Of a DNA stretch of 60,211 nucleotides, positions 14,924-24,220 are shown one piece after another (position 1 is the first letter of the stretch; the number at the start of each line of letters is the position of its first letter). The notes beneath the pieces were generated by a model that saw only the letters and a list, made by a program, of their open reading frames with translations, ran no database searches and was not told the DNA's origin. The translations under genes and the position numbers were made by a program. This DNA is from an uncultured Oscillospiraceae bacterium (GTDB lineage: Bacteria; Bacillota; Clostridia; Oscillospirales; Oscillospiraceae): the NCBI GenBank assembly GCA_934511165.1, contig CAKSWA010000007.1:1-60211 (forward strand), given 5' to 3'.

Positions 14924-16093
14924 TTACAATACCCAGAAGAGCGCCGCGCCGAGGAATGTGCCGACAGCGTAGCCGAGCGCGCCGCAGATGAGTCCCGGCG
15001 CGGTGAGCGCATCGCAGCGAAGCTGCTTCGTGACCGCCGGGATAAACGCCGGGCCGTACAGCCCCGCCGTCATCGTGACGATGGCGCAGTCTGCGCCGAT
15101 GCGGAACACCCGGCAGAGCAGCAGATGCAGCAGCGTGGAGCACACCGTAATGGAGGCGAGCAGCGCAACCGTGTGCAGCAGATTCCCGCCGAGCGTACCG
15201 AGATCGAGCGAGCTTGCGAGAGCAAACGAAAATACGAGAATGAGATAGTGTCCCGCGGCGGCGTTTTCCTTCACATTCCGCACCTCCGGCACGAACGAGA
15301 GCGCAAGCCCGAGCACCGTTCCCGCGATCATCACCGCCGGAACGAGCGGATCGGTGAGCGCGCCGCCCTTGATCTTCCAGATCACAAAGCCGATGACCGC
15401 GCCGACGAGCACGCACGCGAGCGAGAGGGCGAGATTGCGCACAATGCCGCGGTGGAAGCCGTTCCATTCGAGCGCGTCCATATTCTCCGCGCCGCCGCTC
15501 TCGCGCATATACGCGCCCTGTTTGGCGTGCCGGTCGAGAACTCTGGCGCAGAGGGGCTTTGCAAGCGTGAGAATGAATATGTAAAAGACGGTGCCGACGA
15601 TCATATCAGAGAGATTGCCGATGGCGATCGCGTCGCCCGGCACGCCGAGAATGACGCCGATGGCGCTGAAGTTCGGCGAGCCGCCGGTATACATACCCGC
15701 GGCCATTGCCGCAAGCTGCCGCCCCCATGGGAAGCTGGCCCCCAGCGTCCGTCCCAGAATCACAACGACCGTGCTCACGGCGAGCAGCAGCAGGGCAAAT
15801 GAGATGAGCACCGGCTTTGCCAGCCGCCGCACGTCGGCGAGATTCGTTCCGAACATCAAAAGCGGAATGGCGAGCCCGATGCACACATAGCTGCCGATCT
15901 GCCCGATGTCGGCGTTCAGGCGGATATCCAGCCCCGCCTTCCGGCAGAGAAACGCCGCCACCGCGACGACGATACCCCAAAAATACGCCATCGCGATCGT
16001 GCCGAACGCGCGCACAAGCCCTTTTTCCCGCTGCCGCAGGATGAGCACCGGCACGCCGAACTCCGCGATAAGCTGCAAAGCCATAACGATCAT
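14924..16093 (-). CDS. DUF819 family membrane protein
   Basis: I place the start at 16093, where MIVMALQLIAEFGV follows a GGGAGGG site. The frame is open further upstream but has no better start. The 389-residue protein has about ten to eleven hydrophobic segments and the family features TNLADVRRLAKP, GMYTGGSPNFSAIG and LYGPAFIP. DUF819 (YjcL-like) resembles sodium-coupled secondary carriers, but no substrate is established. It is divergent from the DUF5058/M20 peptidase operon, which may mean a shared function in peptide or amino-acid handling (inference from position only). Confidence 0.87.
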   Translation of the reverse strand: MIVMALQLIAEFGVPVLILRQREKGLVRAFGTIAMAYFWGIVVAVAAFLCRKAGLDIRLNADIGQIGSYVCIGLAIPLLMFGTNLADVRRLAKPVLISFALLLLAVSTVVVILGRTLGASFPWGRQLAAMAAGMYTGGSPNFSAIGVILGVPGDAIAIGNLSDMIVGTVFYIFILTLAKPLCARVLDRHAKQGAYMRESGGAENMDALEWNGFHRGIVRNLALSLACVLVGAVIGFVIWKIKGGALTDPLVPAVMIAGTVLGLALSFVPEVRNVKENAAAGHYLILVFSFALASSLDLGTLGGNLLHTVALLASITVCSTLLHLLLCRVFRIGADCAIVTMTAGLYGPAFIPAVTKQLRCDALTAPGLICGALGYAVGTFLGAALFWVL

Positions 16094-16234
16094 AGGTCTT
16101 CCCTCCCCGTTTCTTTGCATAGCATACCGGATTTTCCGGCGAATGAAAAGAGGAAAAAAGGATTTTTCACACCCCCTTTTCAAAAGTACATTAAAGTGAT
16201 AAACTGCGGGTTAAGAAAAGGGAGGGAAAAGTGT

Positions 16235-16987
16235 ATGGGAATCTTATCTCAGCTCAATAGTCCTGTCATGTATCTCATCTGCGGCGGCATCATCTTCTTT
16301 GTGGCCGTGGTATGCGTGTTCTTTATGATCCGCGCCTACCGCGCCGGTGTCGCCATCGGCATGGACAAAACGAAAATGAAGCGCACCATCACCGCAAGCG
16401 CCACGTTTGCCGCGCTGCCGAGCGTCGGTATCCTGCTCGGCGTCATCGCGCTCTCGGGCAGTCTCGGCACACCGTGGTCGTGGCTGCGTCTTTCGGTCAT
16501 CGGCGCGCTGCACTATGAAACGCAGGTCGCGGAAGCCGCAGCGGAGGCCGTCGGCCTGCCGGGTCTTTCGGCTTCGGCGATGACGCCGCAGGCGTTCACC
16601 ACGATCGCCCTTCTGATGGGCGTCTGCATCATGTGGGGCATGGTGTTCTCGATCTTCTTTAATAAGAAATACCTCTCGCGCCTCAAAGCGCCGAAGAAGG
16701 ATGGCGCGGCGGGCGGTGGCTTTGGCGACACGGCGATGACCGCCATGTTCATCGGCCTTGTGAGCGCATACATTGGAAGCTACATCGGCGCTCTCGTCTC
16801 CGGCGCAGGACGGTTCACGTTTGCGGGAAGCTGGATGCCGCTTGCGGTCGTTGCGGTGTCGGCGGCGGTGATGGCGGTGTTTGTATGGCTCGCCGAGAAG
16901 AAGAACGCCGCGTGGGTCGATAACTTTTCCATCGCGGGCAGCATGCTCGCGGGTATGGCGGCAGCGGTGCTGCTGCGCGGCGTATAA
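16235..16987 (+). CDS. DUF5058 family membrane protein
   Basis: The 250-residue protein starts after GGGAGGG. It has six to seven hydrophobic segments and the DUF5058 features GMDKTKMKRTITASATFAALPSVGILLGVIALSGSLG and GALHYETQVAEAAA. The family is of unknown function and is usually next to a second small membrane protein and an M20 peptidase, as here. It may form a two-component importer with the next gene, whose start is 12 bp downstream. The recognition rests on family memory and is good, but the transport role is a hypothesis. Confidence 0.82.
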   Translation: MGILSQLNSPVMYLICGGIIFFVAVVCVFFMIRAYRAGVAIGMDKTKMKRTITASATFAALPSVGILLGVIALSGSLGTPWSWLRLSVIGALHYETQVAEAAAEAVGLPGLSASAMTPQAFTTIALLMGVCIMWGMVFSIFFNKKYLSRLKAPKKDGAAGGGFGDTAMTAMFIGLVSAYIGSYIGALVSGAGRFTFAGSWMPLAVVAVSAAVMAVFVWLAEKKNAAWVDNFSIAGSMLAGMAAAVLLRGV

Positions 16988-16999
16988 GGAGGGAATGCA

Positions 17000-17692
17000 A
17001 TGAACGAACAGGAAAAGACCGCCCGGTTTGAGGCCTACAACCGCCGGACGCATACCTATGGCCGCATCGCCTGCGGCGTAACGCTCGTGCTGCTGCTCGG
17101 CGCGCCGTTTCTGATGGGATACATCCTCGGCGCCATGCCGGATATGCGCGCGTTCGGGAAGGGCTTCCTTGCCATCGGCATTGTGTGGCTTGTGAGCTGC
17201 GTGGCGGAATATCTCGTCTATACGCCGATGCTCGGCGCGGGCGGCGGGTATCTCGCATTTATTACCGGGAATCTGATTAATATGAAAATTCCGTGTGCAG
17301 TCAATGCGCGCGATATCGTAGGCGCCAAGACCGGCACACCGGAAAACGAGATCATCTCCACGCTCTCGATCGCGACGGCATCGCTCGTGACGATCGTGAT
17401 CCTCGCGCTCGGCGTGCTGCTGCTCATCCCGCTCCAGCCGGTGCTGCAAAGTCCCGCGCTTCAGCCGGCGTTCGACAACGTTGTCCCCGCGCTCTTCGGC
17501 GCGATGGCGTATAAGTACTACCGGAAGAACATGAAGATCGCGCTCTGGCCGCTTGTCATTATGAGCGTTCTCTTCATTCTCGTGCCGGGGCTGCTCAGCT
17601 CGACGAGCTTTATGATTCTTCCCTCCGGCGCGATTGCCATCGGCGTGGCGTACTTCCTCTACCGCCGCGCACGGAAGGAGACGGCGGCATGA
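17000..17692 (+). CDS. Membrane protein partner of DUF5058
   Basis: The 230-residue protein follows an AAGGAGG site. It has about six hydrophobic segments: a basic N-terminal helix region (EAYNRRTHTYGRIACG), a conserved-looking GAGGGYLAFITGNLINMKIPCAVNA core, and a TGTPENEIISTLSIATASLVT stretch near the middle. It carries no known catalytic motif. Its stop overlaps the M20 peptidase start (ATGA), so it is co-translated with that enzyme, and it sits 12 bp after DUF5058. It is best described as the second subunit of an uncharacterised membrane system that feeds or drains the peptidase reaction. Confidence 0.72.
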   Translation: MNEQEKTARFEAYNRRTHTYGRIACGVTLVLLLGAPFLMGYILGAMPDMRAFGKGFLAIGIVWLVSCVAEYLVYTPMLGAGGGYLAFITGNLINMKIPCAVNARDIVGAKTGTPENEIISTLSIATASLVTIVILALGVLLLIPLQPVLQSPALQPAFDNVVPALFGAMAYKYYRKNMKIALWPLVIMSVLFILVPGLLSSTSFMILPSGAIAIGVAYFLYRRARKETAA

Positions 17693-19128
17693 AAATCATA
17701 GGATACCTTCTGCTCACCGCACTCGGCGTGCTCGTGCTGCTTTTGCTCGCGGCGGTCATCCGCACGCTCTGCATGAAGAAAAAGACCTCGGACTATACGC
17801 CGCACCCTGATCCGGCGCGCGAGCGGGAGTACGCGGAGAAGCTTTCGCGCATGGTCGCCTATGAGACCGTGTCGCACCCGGACGACCCGGAACTTGAGAA
17901 ATTCCGCGACTTCCACGCGCTGCTCGCGGAGCTCTACCCGACAGTGCACGAAAAGCTCGAAAAGACGGAGATCGACGGGAACCTCCTCTTCTTCTGGGAA
18001 GGCAAACACCACGATAAGCCGCTCGTGCTCATGTCGCACCAGGACGTTGTTCCCGCGGAGGGCACGTGGGAGCACGCGCCGTTCTCCGGCGACATTGCCG
18101 ACGGCAAGGTCTGGGGGCGCGGGGCATCTGATACGAAGTGCAGCGTCATGGGCTTTTTCCAGGCGTGCGAGGAGCTGCTGCGCGAGGGGTATGTCCCGGA
18201 GCAGGACGTATATCTCTCCTCGTCCTGCACGGAGGAATTTGCAGGCCCCGGCTGCGGCAAGCTTGTGGATGAGCTGCGCCAGCGCGGCGTGAAGCCGTTT
18301 CTCGTCTGCGACGAGGGCGGCGGCATCATCTCCGAGCCCATCGGCGGCATCCACGGCAATTTTGCGATGCTCGGCGTGTTTGAAAAGGGCAAGGCGGACG
18401 TGCGCTTCACCGCGCGGTCAAACGGCGGCCACGCGAGCGCGCCGCCGAAGAATTCGCCCGTGGCGCGGCTCGCGGCATTTGTGGACAGCATGGAAAAGCG
18501 CCCGCCCTTCCGGAAGAATTTTGAGCCGGAGGTGAGCGCGATGTTTGCCCGGCTTGCGGCCTACGCCCCCTTCGGGCTGCGGCTTTTGTTCAGCAATCTC
18601 TGGCTGTTTGCGCCGCTCATGAAGCTTGTCATGCCCGCGCTCTCGCCGCAGGCGGGCGCCATGCTGCGCACGACGGCAGCCTTTACGATGCTCTCCGGCT
18701 CGGACGCCTGCAATGTGCTGCCGCAGGAAGCGAGCGTGTGGGCGAATCTCCGGTTCATCCCGCACCAGGGCATGGACGAGAGCCTTGCGCTCATCAAAAA
18801 GCGCGCGGAAAAATTTGGTCTGGAAACAGAAGTTCTCTCCGCGAGCGACTATTCCGCCCCGGCGGATATCCACGGCGAGGCGTGGCAGCGCGTGACCGAT
18901 ACGATCGCCGAGGTCTTCCCCGGCCTCGCCTGGAGCCCTTACGTCATGACCGGCGCGACCGACGCCAAAAACTATCAGGCGATCTGCGACAACTGCATCC
19001 GCTTTGCCCCGGTGATCTACGGTCCCGAGCAGATGCGCGGCATGCACGGCGTAAACGAGAATATCGAAACGGCCTGCCTGCCCGGCGCGGTGGATTTTTA
19101 CAAAGCGCTTATTGGCAATAATCGCTGA
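17689..19128 (+). CDS. Membrane-anchored M20 family metallopeptidase
   Basis: The 479-residue protein begins with a transmembrane helix (residues about 3-27), then the M20 catalytic domain. Metal and catalytic residues are visible in order: His/Asp in LMSHQDVVPAEG, Asp in WGRGASDTK, Glu-Glu in SCTEEFAGPG, Asp in VCDEGGG and His in RGMHGVNEN. A dimerisation (lid) domain starts near residue 235. The anchored form resembles the Cps1/PM20D1 carboxypeptidase or N-acyl-amino-acid hydrolase branch. It should hydrolyse a peptide or acyl-amino acid near the membrane, perhaps a substrate handled by the two upstream membrane proteins. The start overlaps the preceding stop. Confidence 0.9.
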   Translation: MKIIGYLLLTALGVLVLLLLAAVIRTLCMKKKTSDYTPHPDPAREREYAEKLSRMVAYETVSHPDDPELEKFRDFHALLAELYPTVHEKLEKTEIDGNLLFFWEGKHHDKPLVLMSHQDVVPAEGTWEHAPFSGDIADGKVWGRGASDTKCSVMGFFQACEELLREGYVPEQDVYLSSSCTEEFAGPGCGKLVDELRQRGVKPFLVCDEGGGIISEPIGGIHGNFAMLGVFEKGKADVRFTARSNGGHASAPPKNSPVARLAAFVDSMEKRPPFRKNFEPEVSAMFARLAAYAPFGLRLLFSNLWLFAPLMKLVMPALSPQAGAMLRTTAAFTMLSGSDACNVLPQEASVWANLRFIPHQGMDESLALIKKRAEKFGLETEVLSASDYSAPADIHGEAWQRVTDTIAEVFPGLAWSPYVMTGATDAKNYQAICDNCIRFAPVIYGPEQMRGMHGVNENIETACLPGAVDFYKALIGNNR

Positions 19129-19165
19129 AAACGCAATTTGGAAACGATTTTTTACCCCAAATCTA

Positions 19166-19194
19166 TTGCAAAATCGGCGCAATCAGGCTATATT
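19166..19194 (+). promoter_or_regulatory. pfkA promoter
   Basis: TTGCAA (19166-19171) and TATATT (19189-19194) are 17 bp apart, with a leader of about 35 bases before the start codon. Confidence 0.65.
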
Positions 19195-19236
19195 ACAAGC
19201 GTCAAGAAAACTATCCAGAAAGGGTGAAGTTATTCT

Positions 19237-20238
19237 ATGGCAGGAGCACACAGAATCGGGATCCTGACGAGCGGCGGCGACGCCCCCGGCATGAACCCCG
19301 CGATCCGCGCCATTGTGCGCACAGCCGGTGCCGAAGGCATCACCTGCATCGGCATTCGCCGCGGCTACGCCGGACTCATCAACGGCGACGTTTTTGAGCT
19401 GACCGGCAACGACGTGGACGGCATTGCCCGCCGCGGCGGCACCATTTTGTATACCGCCCGCAGCGAGGAATTCCGCACGGACGCCGGTATCGACAAGGCA
19501 GCGAAGGTCTGCAAATATCTCGGCATTGACGGTCTTATCACCATCGGCGGCGACGGTACCTACCGCGGCGCGCTGGAGCTTGCCCGCCGGGGCGTCCGCG
19601 TTGTGGGCATTCCCGCGACGATCGATAACGACATGGGCTGCACCGAATACACCATCGGCTTTGATACCGCGTGCAACACCGCGATCGAGGCCATCGACAA
19701 GCTGCGCGACACCGGGCAGAGCCACGAGCGTGTGTCGGTTGTGGAGGTCATGGGCCGCAACGCCGGTCATCTCGCGCTCTACACCGCCATGGCCGCCGGC
19801 GCTTCCGCCGTGCTGCTTCCCGAAAAGGAAGTTGATCTCGAGCATGACGTGATCGATGTGATCCGCCGCGGCTGCATCCATGGCCGCCGTCACCACATCG
19901 TCGTCGTTGCCGAGGGCGTGGGTCATGTCCACGACTATGCGCAGACGATTGAGGAAGAGTCCGGCCTGGAGACCCGCGTTACGGTTCTCGGCTACATCCA
20001 GCGCGGCGGCGCGCCGAGCGGACGTGACCGTGTGTCCGCCGCTATGATGGGCGTTCGCGCGATCGACGTACTCAAGTCGGATGCTTCGAGCCGCGTCATC
20101 GTCGAGCGGAACGGCCGTTTCGAGGACATGGACATTGAGGAAGCGCTCCAGATGAAGCGCGAGCTCGACGAGGAGATGTACGTTGCCTGCAACCGCATCG
20201 ACACCTCCTACCAGTACCACCACAGGAAAAACACCTGA
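19237..20238 (+). CDS. pfkA: 6-phosphofructokinase
   Basis: The 333-residue protein is slightly longer than the usual 320. It catalyses fructose 6-phosphate to fructose 1,6-bisphosphate in glycolysis. Diagnostic motifs are GILTSGGDAPGMN (N-terminus, phosphate loop), GGDGTYRGA (the Gly after GGD indicates the ATP-dependent rather than PPi-dependent type), IPATIDNDM with the catalytic Asp, VEVMGRNAGHLAL, and GYIQRGGAPSGRDR. The start follows AAAGGGTGAAG. It has its own promoter and a strong terminator at 20277, so it is monocistronic. Ends with a basic His-rich tail (YQYHHRKNT). Confidence 0.96.
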   Translation: MAGAHRIGILTSGGDAPGMNPAIRAIVRTAGAEGITCIGIRRGYAGLINGDVFELTGNDVDGIARRGGTILYTARSEEFRTDAGIDKAAKVCKYLGIDGLITIGGDGTYRGALELARRGVRVVGIPATIDNDMGCTEYTIGFDTACNTAIEAIDKLRDTGQSHERVSVVEVMGRNAGHLALYTAMAAGASAVLLPEKEVDLEHDVIDVIRRGCIHGRRHHIVVVAEGVGHVHDYAQTIEEESGLETRVTVLGYIQRGGAPSGRDRVSAAMMGVRAIDVLKSDASSRVIVERNGRFEDMDIEEALQMKRELDEEMYVACNRIDTSYQYHHRKNT

Positions 20239-20276
20239 GCCGGAGGATGACCTCCGGTCGACGTACAAATGAAAAA

Positions 20277-20308
20277 TGCGGTGTCCCTTTTGGGACACCG
20301 CACTTTTT
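20277..20308 (+). terminator. pfkA terminator
   Basis: TGCGGTGTCCC pairs with GGGACACCGCA around TTTT (20277-20302), followed by CTTTTT. The next gene starts only 12 bp later. Confidence 0.93.
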
Positions 20309-20320
20309 GCCGGAGGAACT

Positions 20321-21730
20321 ATGAAACGATTTATCGGGAACAAAGACTTTTACAGGCTGGTCGCGGCGCTTGCGCTGCCGCTGCTGCTGCAGAACGCCGT
20401 ATCGACGTTTGTGAATCTGCTCGACAATCTCATGGTCGGGCGCATCGGCACGGAATCGATGTCGGGCGTGTCCATCGTGAACCAGCTTCTGTTCGTATAC
20501 AACCTCTGCCTCTTCGGCGGCAGCGGCGGCGCGGGTATTTTCGGCGCGCAGTTCTTCGGCCGCGGCGACCATGCCGGCGTCCGGCACACGCTGCGCTTCA
20601 ACATCCTGCTCTGCGCCGGGTTTACGGTGCTCGCCACGGTGCTTCTCGCGCTCATCCCGGACGCGCTCATCGGCGCTTTCCTGCACGAGGCAGGTACCGG
20701 CGGCGATCTCACGCTCACGCTTGCCGAGGGCAAGGACTATCTTCGCATCATGCTTTTCGGTCTGCCCGCATTCTGCCTCACGACGGCGTATGTGAGCATA
20801 CTGCGCGTCACCGGCGACAACCGTCTGCCGATGAAGGCGAGCATCGCGGCGATCTTCGTCAATCTCGTTTTCAACTATCTGCTCATTTACGGCAAGTTTG
20901 GCTTCCCGATGCTCGGCGTCCGCGGCGCGGCCATTGCCACGGTGCTCTCGCGCTATGTGGAGCTTGGGCTGATCCTGCTCGGCACCCACGGAAGAAAGCA
21001 GCCGCCGGAGTATATCCGCGGACTGTACCGCGGCTTTTCGATCCCCGGCCATCTCGCCGGGCAGATCGTCCGCAAGGGCATGCCCCTGCTCGTGAACGAG
21101 ATGTTCTGGTCGCTCGGCATGACGATGCTCACGCAGTGCTACTCCTACCGCGGTCTGGACGCCATCGCCGCGCTGAACATCAACTCCACGGTACTCAATC
21201 TCTTCAACACCGTCATCTTCACGATGGGCAACACCGTCGGCATCGTTATCGGCAACCTTCTCGGCGCAGAGGAGTACGACCGCGCGCGGGACTACTGCCC
21301 GAAGCTCGCCGCGCTCAGCTGCACGGCAAGCGCCGCGGTCGGCGTGGCGCTGTTTCTCCTCGCGCCCTATGCCCCGCGGCTTTACAATACCTCCCACGAA
21401 ATTATGACGCTTGCCGCATCGCTCATGCGCATCTGCGCGATCATGCTCCCCGTTCACGCCGTCACTAACGCCGCCTACTGGACGATCCGCGCCGGAGGCC
21501 GGACGTACATCACCATGCTCTCCGACAGCGTATTTACCTGGGTCGTTTCCGTGACGATCGCGTGGGTTCTCATCCACAAAACGGGGCTGCCGCTCGTGGA
21601 GGCATATTTCTTTGTGAACCTTGCCGATCTCATCAAAATGGCCATTGGCATCGTCCTTCTCCGCCGCGGCATCTGGGTGCGCAATATCGTCACCGGCGAG
21701 GAGATTGCCGCCGGGGGCAAGGGGAACTGA
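20321..21730 (+). CDS. MATE family efflux transporter
   Basis: The 469-residue protein has twelve predicted membrane segments in two MATE repeats. The N-half motif is LALPLLLQNAVSTFVNLLDNLMVGRIG, and the second half begins near IVRKGMPLLVNEMFWSLG. The start is ATG 20321 after CGGAGGAAC. MATE pumps export drugs or metabolites by Na+ or H+ antiport. The gene begins 12 bp after the pfkA terminator and is followed after 58 bp by murI on the same strand, so readthrough or an internal promoter must express it. Substrate unknown. Confidence 0.93.
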   Translation: MKRFIGNKDFYRLVAALALPLLLQNAVSTFVNLLDNLMVGRIGTESMSGVSIVNQLLFVYNLCLFGGSGGAGIFGAQFFGRGDHAGVRHTLRFNILLCAGFTVLATVLLALIPDALIGAFLHEAGTGGDLTLTLAEGKDYLRIMLFGLPAFCLTTAYVSILRVTGDNRLPMKASIAAIFVNLVFNYLLIYGKFGFPMLGVRGAAIATVLSRYVELGLILLGTHGRKQPPEYIRGLYRGFSIPGHLAGQIVRKGMPLLVNEMFWSLGMTMLTQCYSYRGLDAIAALNINSTVLNLFNTVIFTMGNTVGIVIGNLLGAEEYDRARDYCPKLAALSCTASAAVGVALFLLAPYAPRLYNTSHEIMTLAASLMRICAIMLPVHAVTNAAYWTIRAGGRTYITMLSDSVFTWVVSVTIAWVLIHKTGLPLVEAYFFVNLADLIKMAIGIVLLRRGIWVRNIVTGEEIAAGGKGN

Positions 21731-21788
21731 TTTTCGGTTGTAATATTCACCGTTTCGGTGTAGAATCTTTTTCAATGAGGTGAGAACC

Positions 21789-22574
21789 ATGCATCGAATC
21801 GGTGTTTTTGACAGCGGCATCGGCGGTCTTACGGTGCTGCGCCAGCTGCGGCGGGCATTCCCGCAGCTGGATATGGTATATCTTGGCGACACCGCCCGCG
21901 TCCCCTACGGCGGGCGCTCGGTGGAAACCATCACGCACTATGCCGAGGACGATGTGCGCTTTCTGCTCCGCAAGGACGTGGAGGCGATCGTCATCGCCTG
22001 CGGCACGGTGAGCTCCAACTCGCTCGACACGCTGCGGGAAAAATTTGATCTGCCAATCTACGGCGTGATCGAAAGCGCGGCGCGGCTCGCCGCGAGCGTC
22101 ACGAAAACGCGCTCCGTCGGCGTGATCGGCACGCAGGCGACGATCAAGAGCGGAGCATACGAAACGCACATCCGCGCCGCCGATCCCGCGGTGCGCGTCA
22201 TTTCGCGCGCCTGCCCGCTTTTTGTCCCGCTTGTAGAAAACGGCATTGCGCCGGACGATATCGTCGCGGAGACGGTCTGCTCGCGGTATATGGAAGCGTT
22301 TGACGGTGAGAACATCGATGCGCTCATCATGGGCTGCACGCACTATCCCGTGTACCGCCCGGCGCTCGAAAAGCGCCTGCCCGGCGTGCGGATGATCGAC
22401 GTGGGCGAAGCGCTCGCCGAGGCGCTGCGCCCGCTCTTTGCCGGGTGCGGCGGCGACGGGGCAGTCGAATACTATGTCACGGAGCGCAGCGCCGCCTTTG
22501 ACGAGATCGTCCGCGTCATGGACCCCACGCTCGACCCCGCCGCCATCCGCGTGGAGAACGCCTTTATTCAATAA
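21789..22574 (+). CDS. murI: Glutamate racemase
   Basis: The 261-residue protein makes D-glutamate for peptidoglycan. The start at 21789 follows GAGGTG; a GTG nine bases earlier is possible but less well placed. Key residues: Asp in FDSGIGGLTVL (residues about 7-17), PYGGRS, the first catalytic Cys in VIACGTVSSNS, and the second in MGCTHYP. The usual Asn after the first Cys (ACNT) is Gly here, a variant seen in other clostridial racemases. Length is normal for the family. It is followed by a bidirectional terminator facing the ABC genes. Confidence 0.94.
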   Translation: MHRIGVFDSGIGGLTVLRQLRRAFPQLDMVYLGDTARVPYGGRSVETITHYAEDDVRFLLRKDVEAIVIACGTVSSNSLDTLREKFDLPIYGVIESAARLAASVTKTRSVGVIGTQATIKSGAYETHIRAADPAVRVISRACPLFVPLVENGIAPDDIVAETVCSRYMEAFDGENIDALIMGCTHYPVYRPALEKRLPGVRMIDVGEALAEALRPLFAGCGGDGAVEYYVTERSAAFDEIVRVMDPTLDPAAIRVENAFIQ

Positions 22575-22596
22575 AGAAAAACCGCAGGAAGCGAAA

Positions 22597-22631
22597 ATCC
22601 CGCCCGGAGAAATTCTCCGGGCGGGATCGTT
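22597..22631. terminator. Bidirectional terminator between murI and the ABC permease gene
   Basis: ATCCCGCCCGGAGAA pairs with TTCTCCGGGCGGGAT (22597-22627), with an A-run on the left and CGTTTT on the right. Confidence 0.9.
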
Positions 22632-22641
22632 TTGCATAGCC

Positions 22642-23493
22642 TTATTCGAGATTGAGTCGTTTATCGAGAATGGCGCGGGTGGCGAAGAAGAAGCCCGTGC
22701 CCTTGAGGAGCTCCAGGCCAATGCCGATGCCGATCGTGGAGGCCATCACGCCGACGCCCTGAACATGCCAGCCGGTATCGTCCAAGCAGAACTCCCAGTT
22801 CAACAGCACATTGGGAAATGCATCGGACTGGAGGAGCGACATGCACCCATTCATAATAATGCTGAAGGCGATGCTGATGCCGACGTAGGCCAGCAGTGCG
22901 AGCCAGCCGCGGTTCTTCTTGCCGAGATGACCGATCGAGATGGCGGTGTAAATTTGCAGGATCGAAACCGCCGCCGCGATGAGCGTGTACACGATGAACT
23001 CCGCGACGACCCAGCCCGTTCCGGCAGGCAGCGGGTTTACGCGCAGATAGCGGCCCGCTTCCTGGAACGCCTGCGCAATGTCACCAAAGTTGGGCGGCGC
23101 GAGCACTGCCATCAAAAGCACCCCGCTCAGCAGCGCCACAATGGCGCTCGCCACGGAGAAGATCATGCTCGTGAGCGCCTTGGAGGCGATGTGCGCCGTG
23201 CTCGTCACGGGCAGCGTGAACATGAGATAGCCTTCGTTTCCGAGAAGGCCCTTATAAAAGCGGTCGATAATAAAAACGAGCACAAAAATGCCCATCGCAA
23301 CATAGAGCGCCACAAGCAGGATCATCGGCAGCACACCGAAAATAAAGCTCACCAGCTGGCTCTGGACATCGCCCGCGAGCACGAACCGGATCGTAAGGCC
23401 GTTGATTGCGCCGAGCAGCGCAAGACCGATCCAGATCAGCGAAAACGTGCGGATACCGGAGCGCAGATCGTATTTCATCAGTTTACCGAGCAT
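22642..23493 (-). CDS. ABC transporter permease subunit (ABC-2-like)
   Basis: The 283-residue protein starts at 23493 after GGAGGGG and overlaps the ATPase stop by 11 bp. Six hydrophobic segments are visible. It has a short cytoplasmic start (MLGKLMKYDLRSGIRTF) and a loop containing GNEGYLMFTLPVTSTAHIASKAL, a sequence typical of clostridial ABC-2-type permeases paired with GntR-controlled ATPases. It likely forms the membrane channel for the ATPase gene upstream. Function by analogy to YtrABC-type systems is envelope or antimicrobial stress, unproven here. Confidence 0.87.
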   Translation of the reverse strand: MLGKLMKYDLRSGIRTFSLIWIGLALLGAINGLTIRFVLAGDVQSQLVSFIFGVLPMILLVALYVAMGIFVLVFIIDRFYKGLLGNEGYLMFTLPVTSTAHIASKALTSMIFSVASAIVALLSGVLLMAVLAPPNFGDIAQAFQEAGRYLRVNPLPAGTGWVVAEFIVYTLIAAAVSILQIYTAISIGHLGKKNRGWLALLAYVGISIAFSIIMNGCMSLLQSDAFPNVLLNWEFCLDDTGWHVQGVGVMASTIGIGIGLELLKGTGFFFATRAILDKRLNLE

Positions 23494-24220
23494 TGAATTC
23501 CCCTCCATTCCCCATGGCCGGCGCGCGGAACATGTTGCGGAACAGCTCATCCACACTGCCGCCGGTACGCTCGCGGATGCTGTCAGTGCTCTCGTGCAGA
23601 ACGACCTGTCCCTGCTGGAGGAACACCGCCTCGTCAAGCACCTGCTCCACATCGAGGATCAGATGCGTCGAGATGAGCACCGTACCGTTTTCGTTATAAT
23701 TCGTCAAAATCGTGCGCAGAATAAACTCGCGCGCCGCCGGGTCAACGCCCGCAATCGGCTCATCAAGCAGATAGAGCCGCGCGCGGCGCGACATGACGAG
23801 CATGAGCTGCATCTTCTCGCGCGTACCCTTCGAAAGCGTTTTGATCTTGCTGCCCGTTTCCAGGCCGAGCACGCGGCACATCTCCTCCGCCTTGGTGCGG
23901 TCAAAGTCGGCATAGAAGTCCGAGAACATATCGATCATATCGCCGACACGCATCCAATCGGGGAAATATCCCCGGTCGGGCAGATAGCTCGTAATCGCCT
24001 TCGTCTCCACGCCGGGCAGGAGACCCGCAATGCGCGCCTCGCCCGCCGTCGGCTGAAGAAGGCCGTTGAGAATTTTGATGAGCGTCGTCTTGCCCGAGCC
24101 GTTCGGGCCGAGCAGACCGACGATCTTGCCGGACGTGAGACTGAGATCCACGCCGCGCAGCGCCTGCACCGATTCAAAATTCCGGCACAGCCCTGTGCAT
24201 TTTACCAGTTCTTCATTCAT
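23483..24220 (-). CDS. ABC transporter ATP-binding protein
   Basis: The 245-residue ATPase has Walker A GPNGSGKTT (about residues 39-47), a degenerate signature LSKGTREKM, Walker B LYLLDEPIAGVDP and switch His in ISTHLI. The LSKGxRxK form is typical of ABC-2-type export ATPases such as BcrA-like and YtrB-like proteins. It overlaps the GntR gene by 8 bp and the permease gene by 11 bp, so the three form one tightly coupled operon. It energises the permease encoded by the next gene. Confidence 0.93.
   Translation of the reverse strand: MNEELVKCTGLCRNFESVQALRGVDLSLTSGKIVGLLGPNGSGKTTLIKILNGLLQPTAGEARIAGLLPGVETKAITSYLPDRGYFPDWMRVGDMIDMFSDFYADFDRTKAEEMCRVLGLETGSKIKTLSKGTREKMQLMLVMSRRARLYLLDEPIAGVDPAAREFILRTILTNYNENGTVLISTHLILDVEQVLDEAVFLQQGQVVLHESTDSIRERTGGSVDELFRNMFRAPAMGNGGEFNAR

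Noticed and set aside
21780..21788. GTG 21780 as the murI start
   Set aside because: It falls inside or right next to the GAGGTG ribosome site. ATG 21789 is correctly spaced and matches the family N-terminus.
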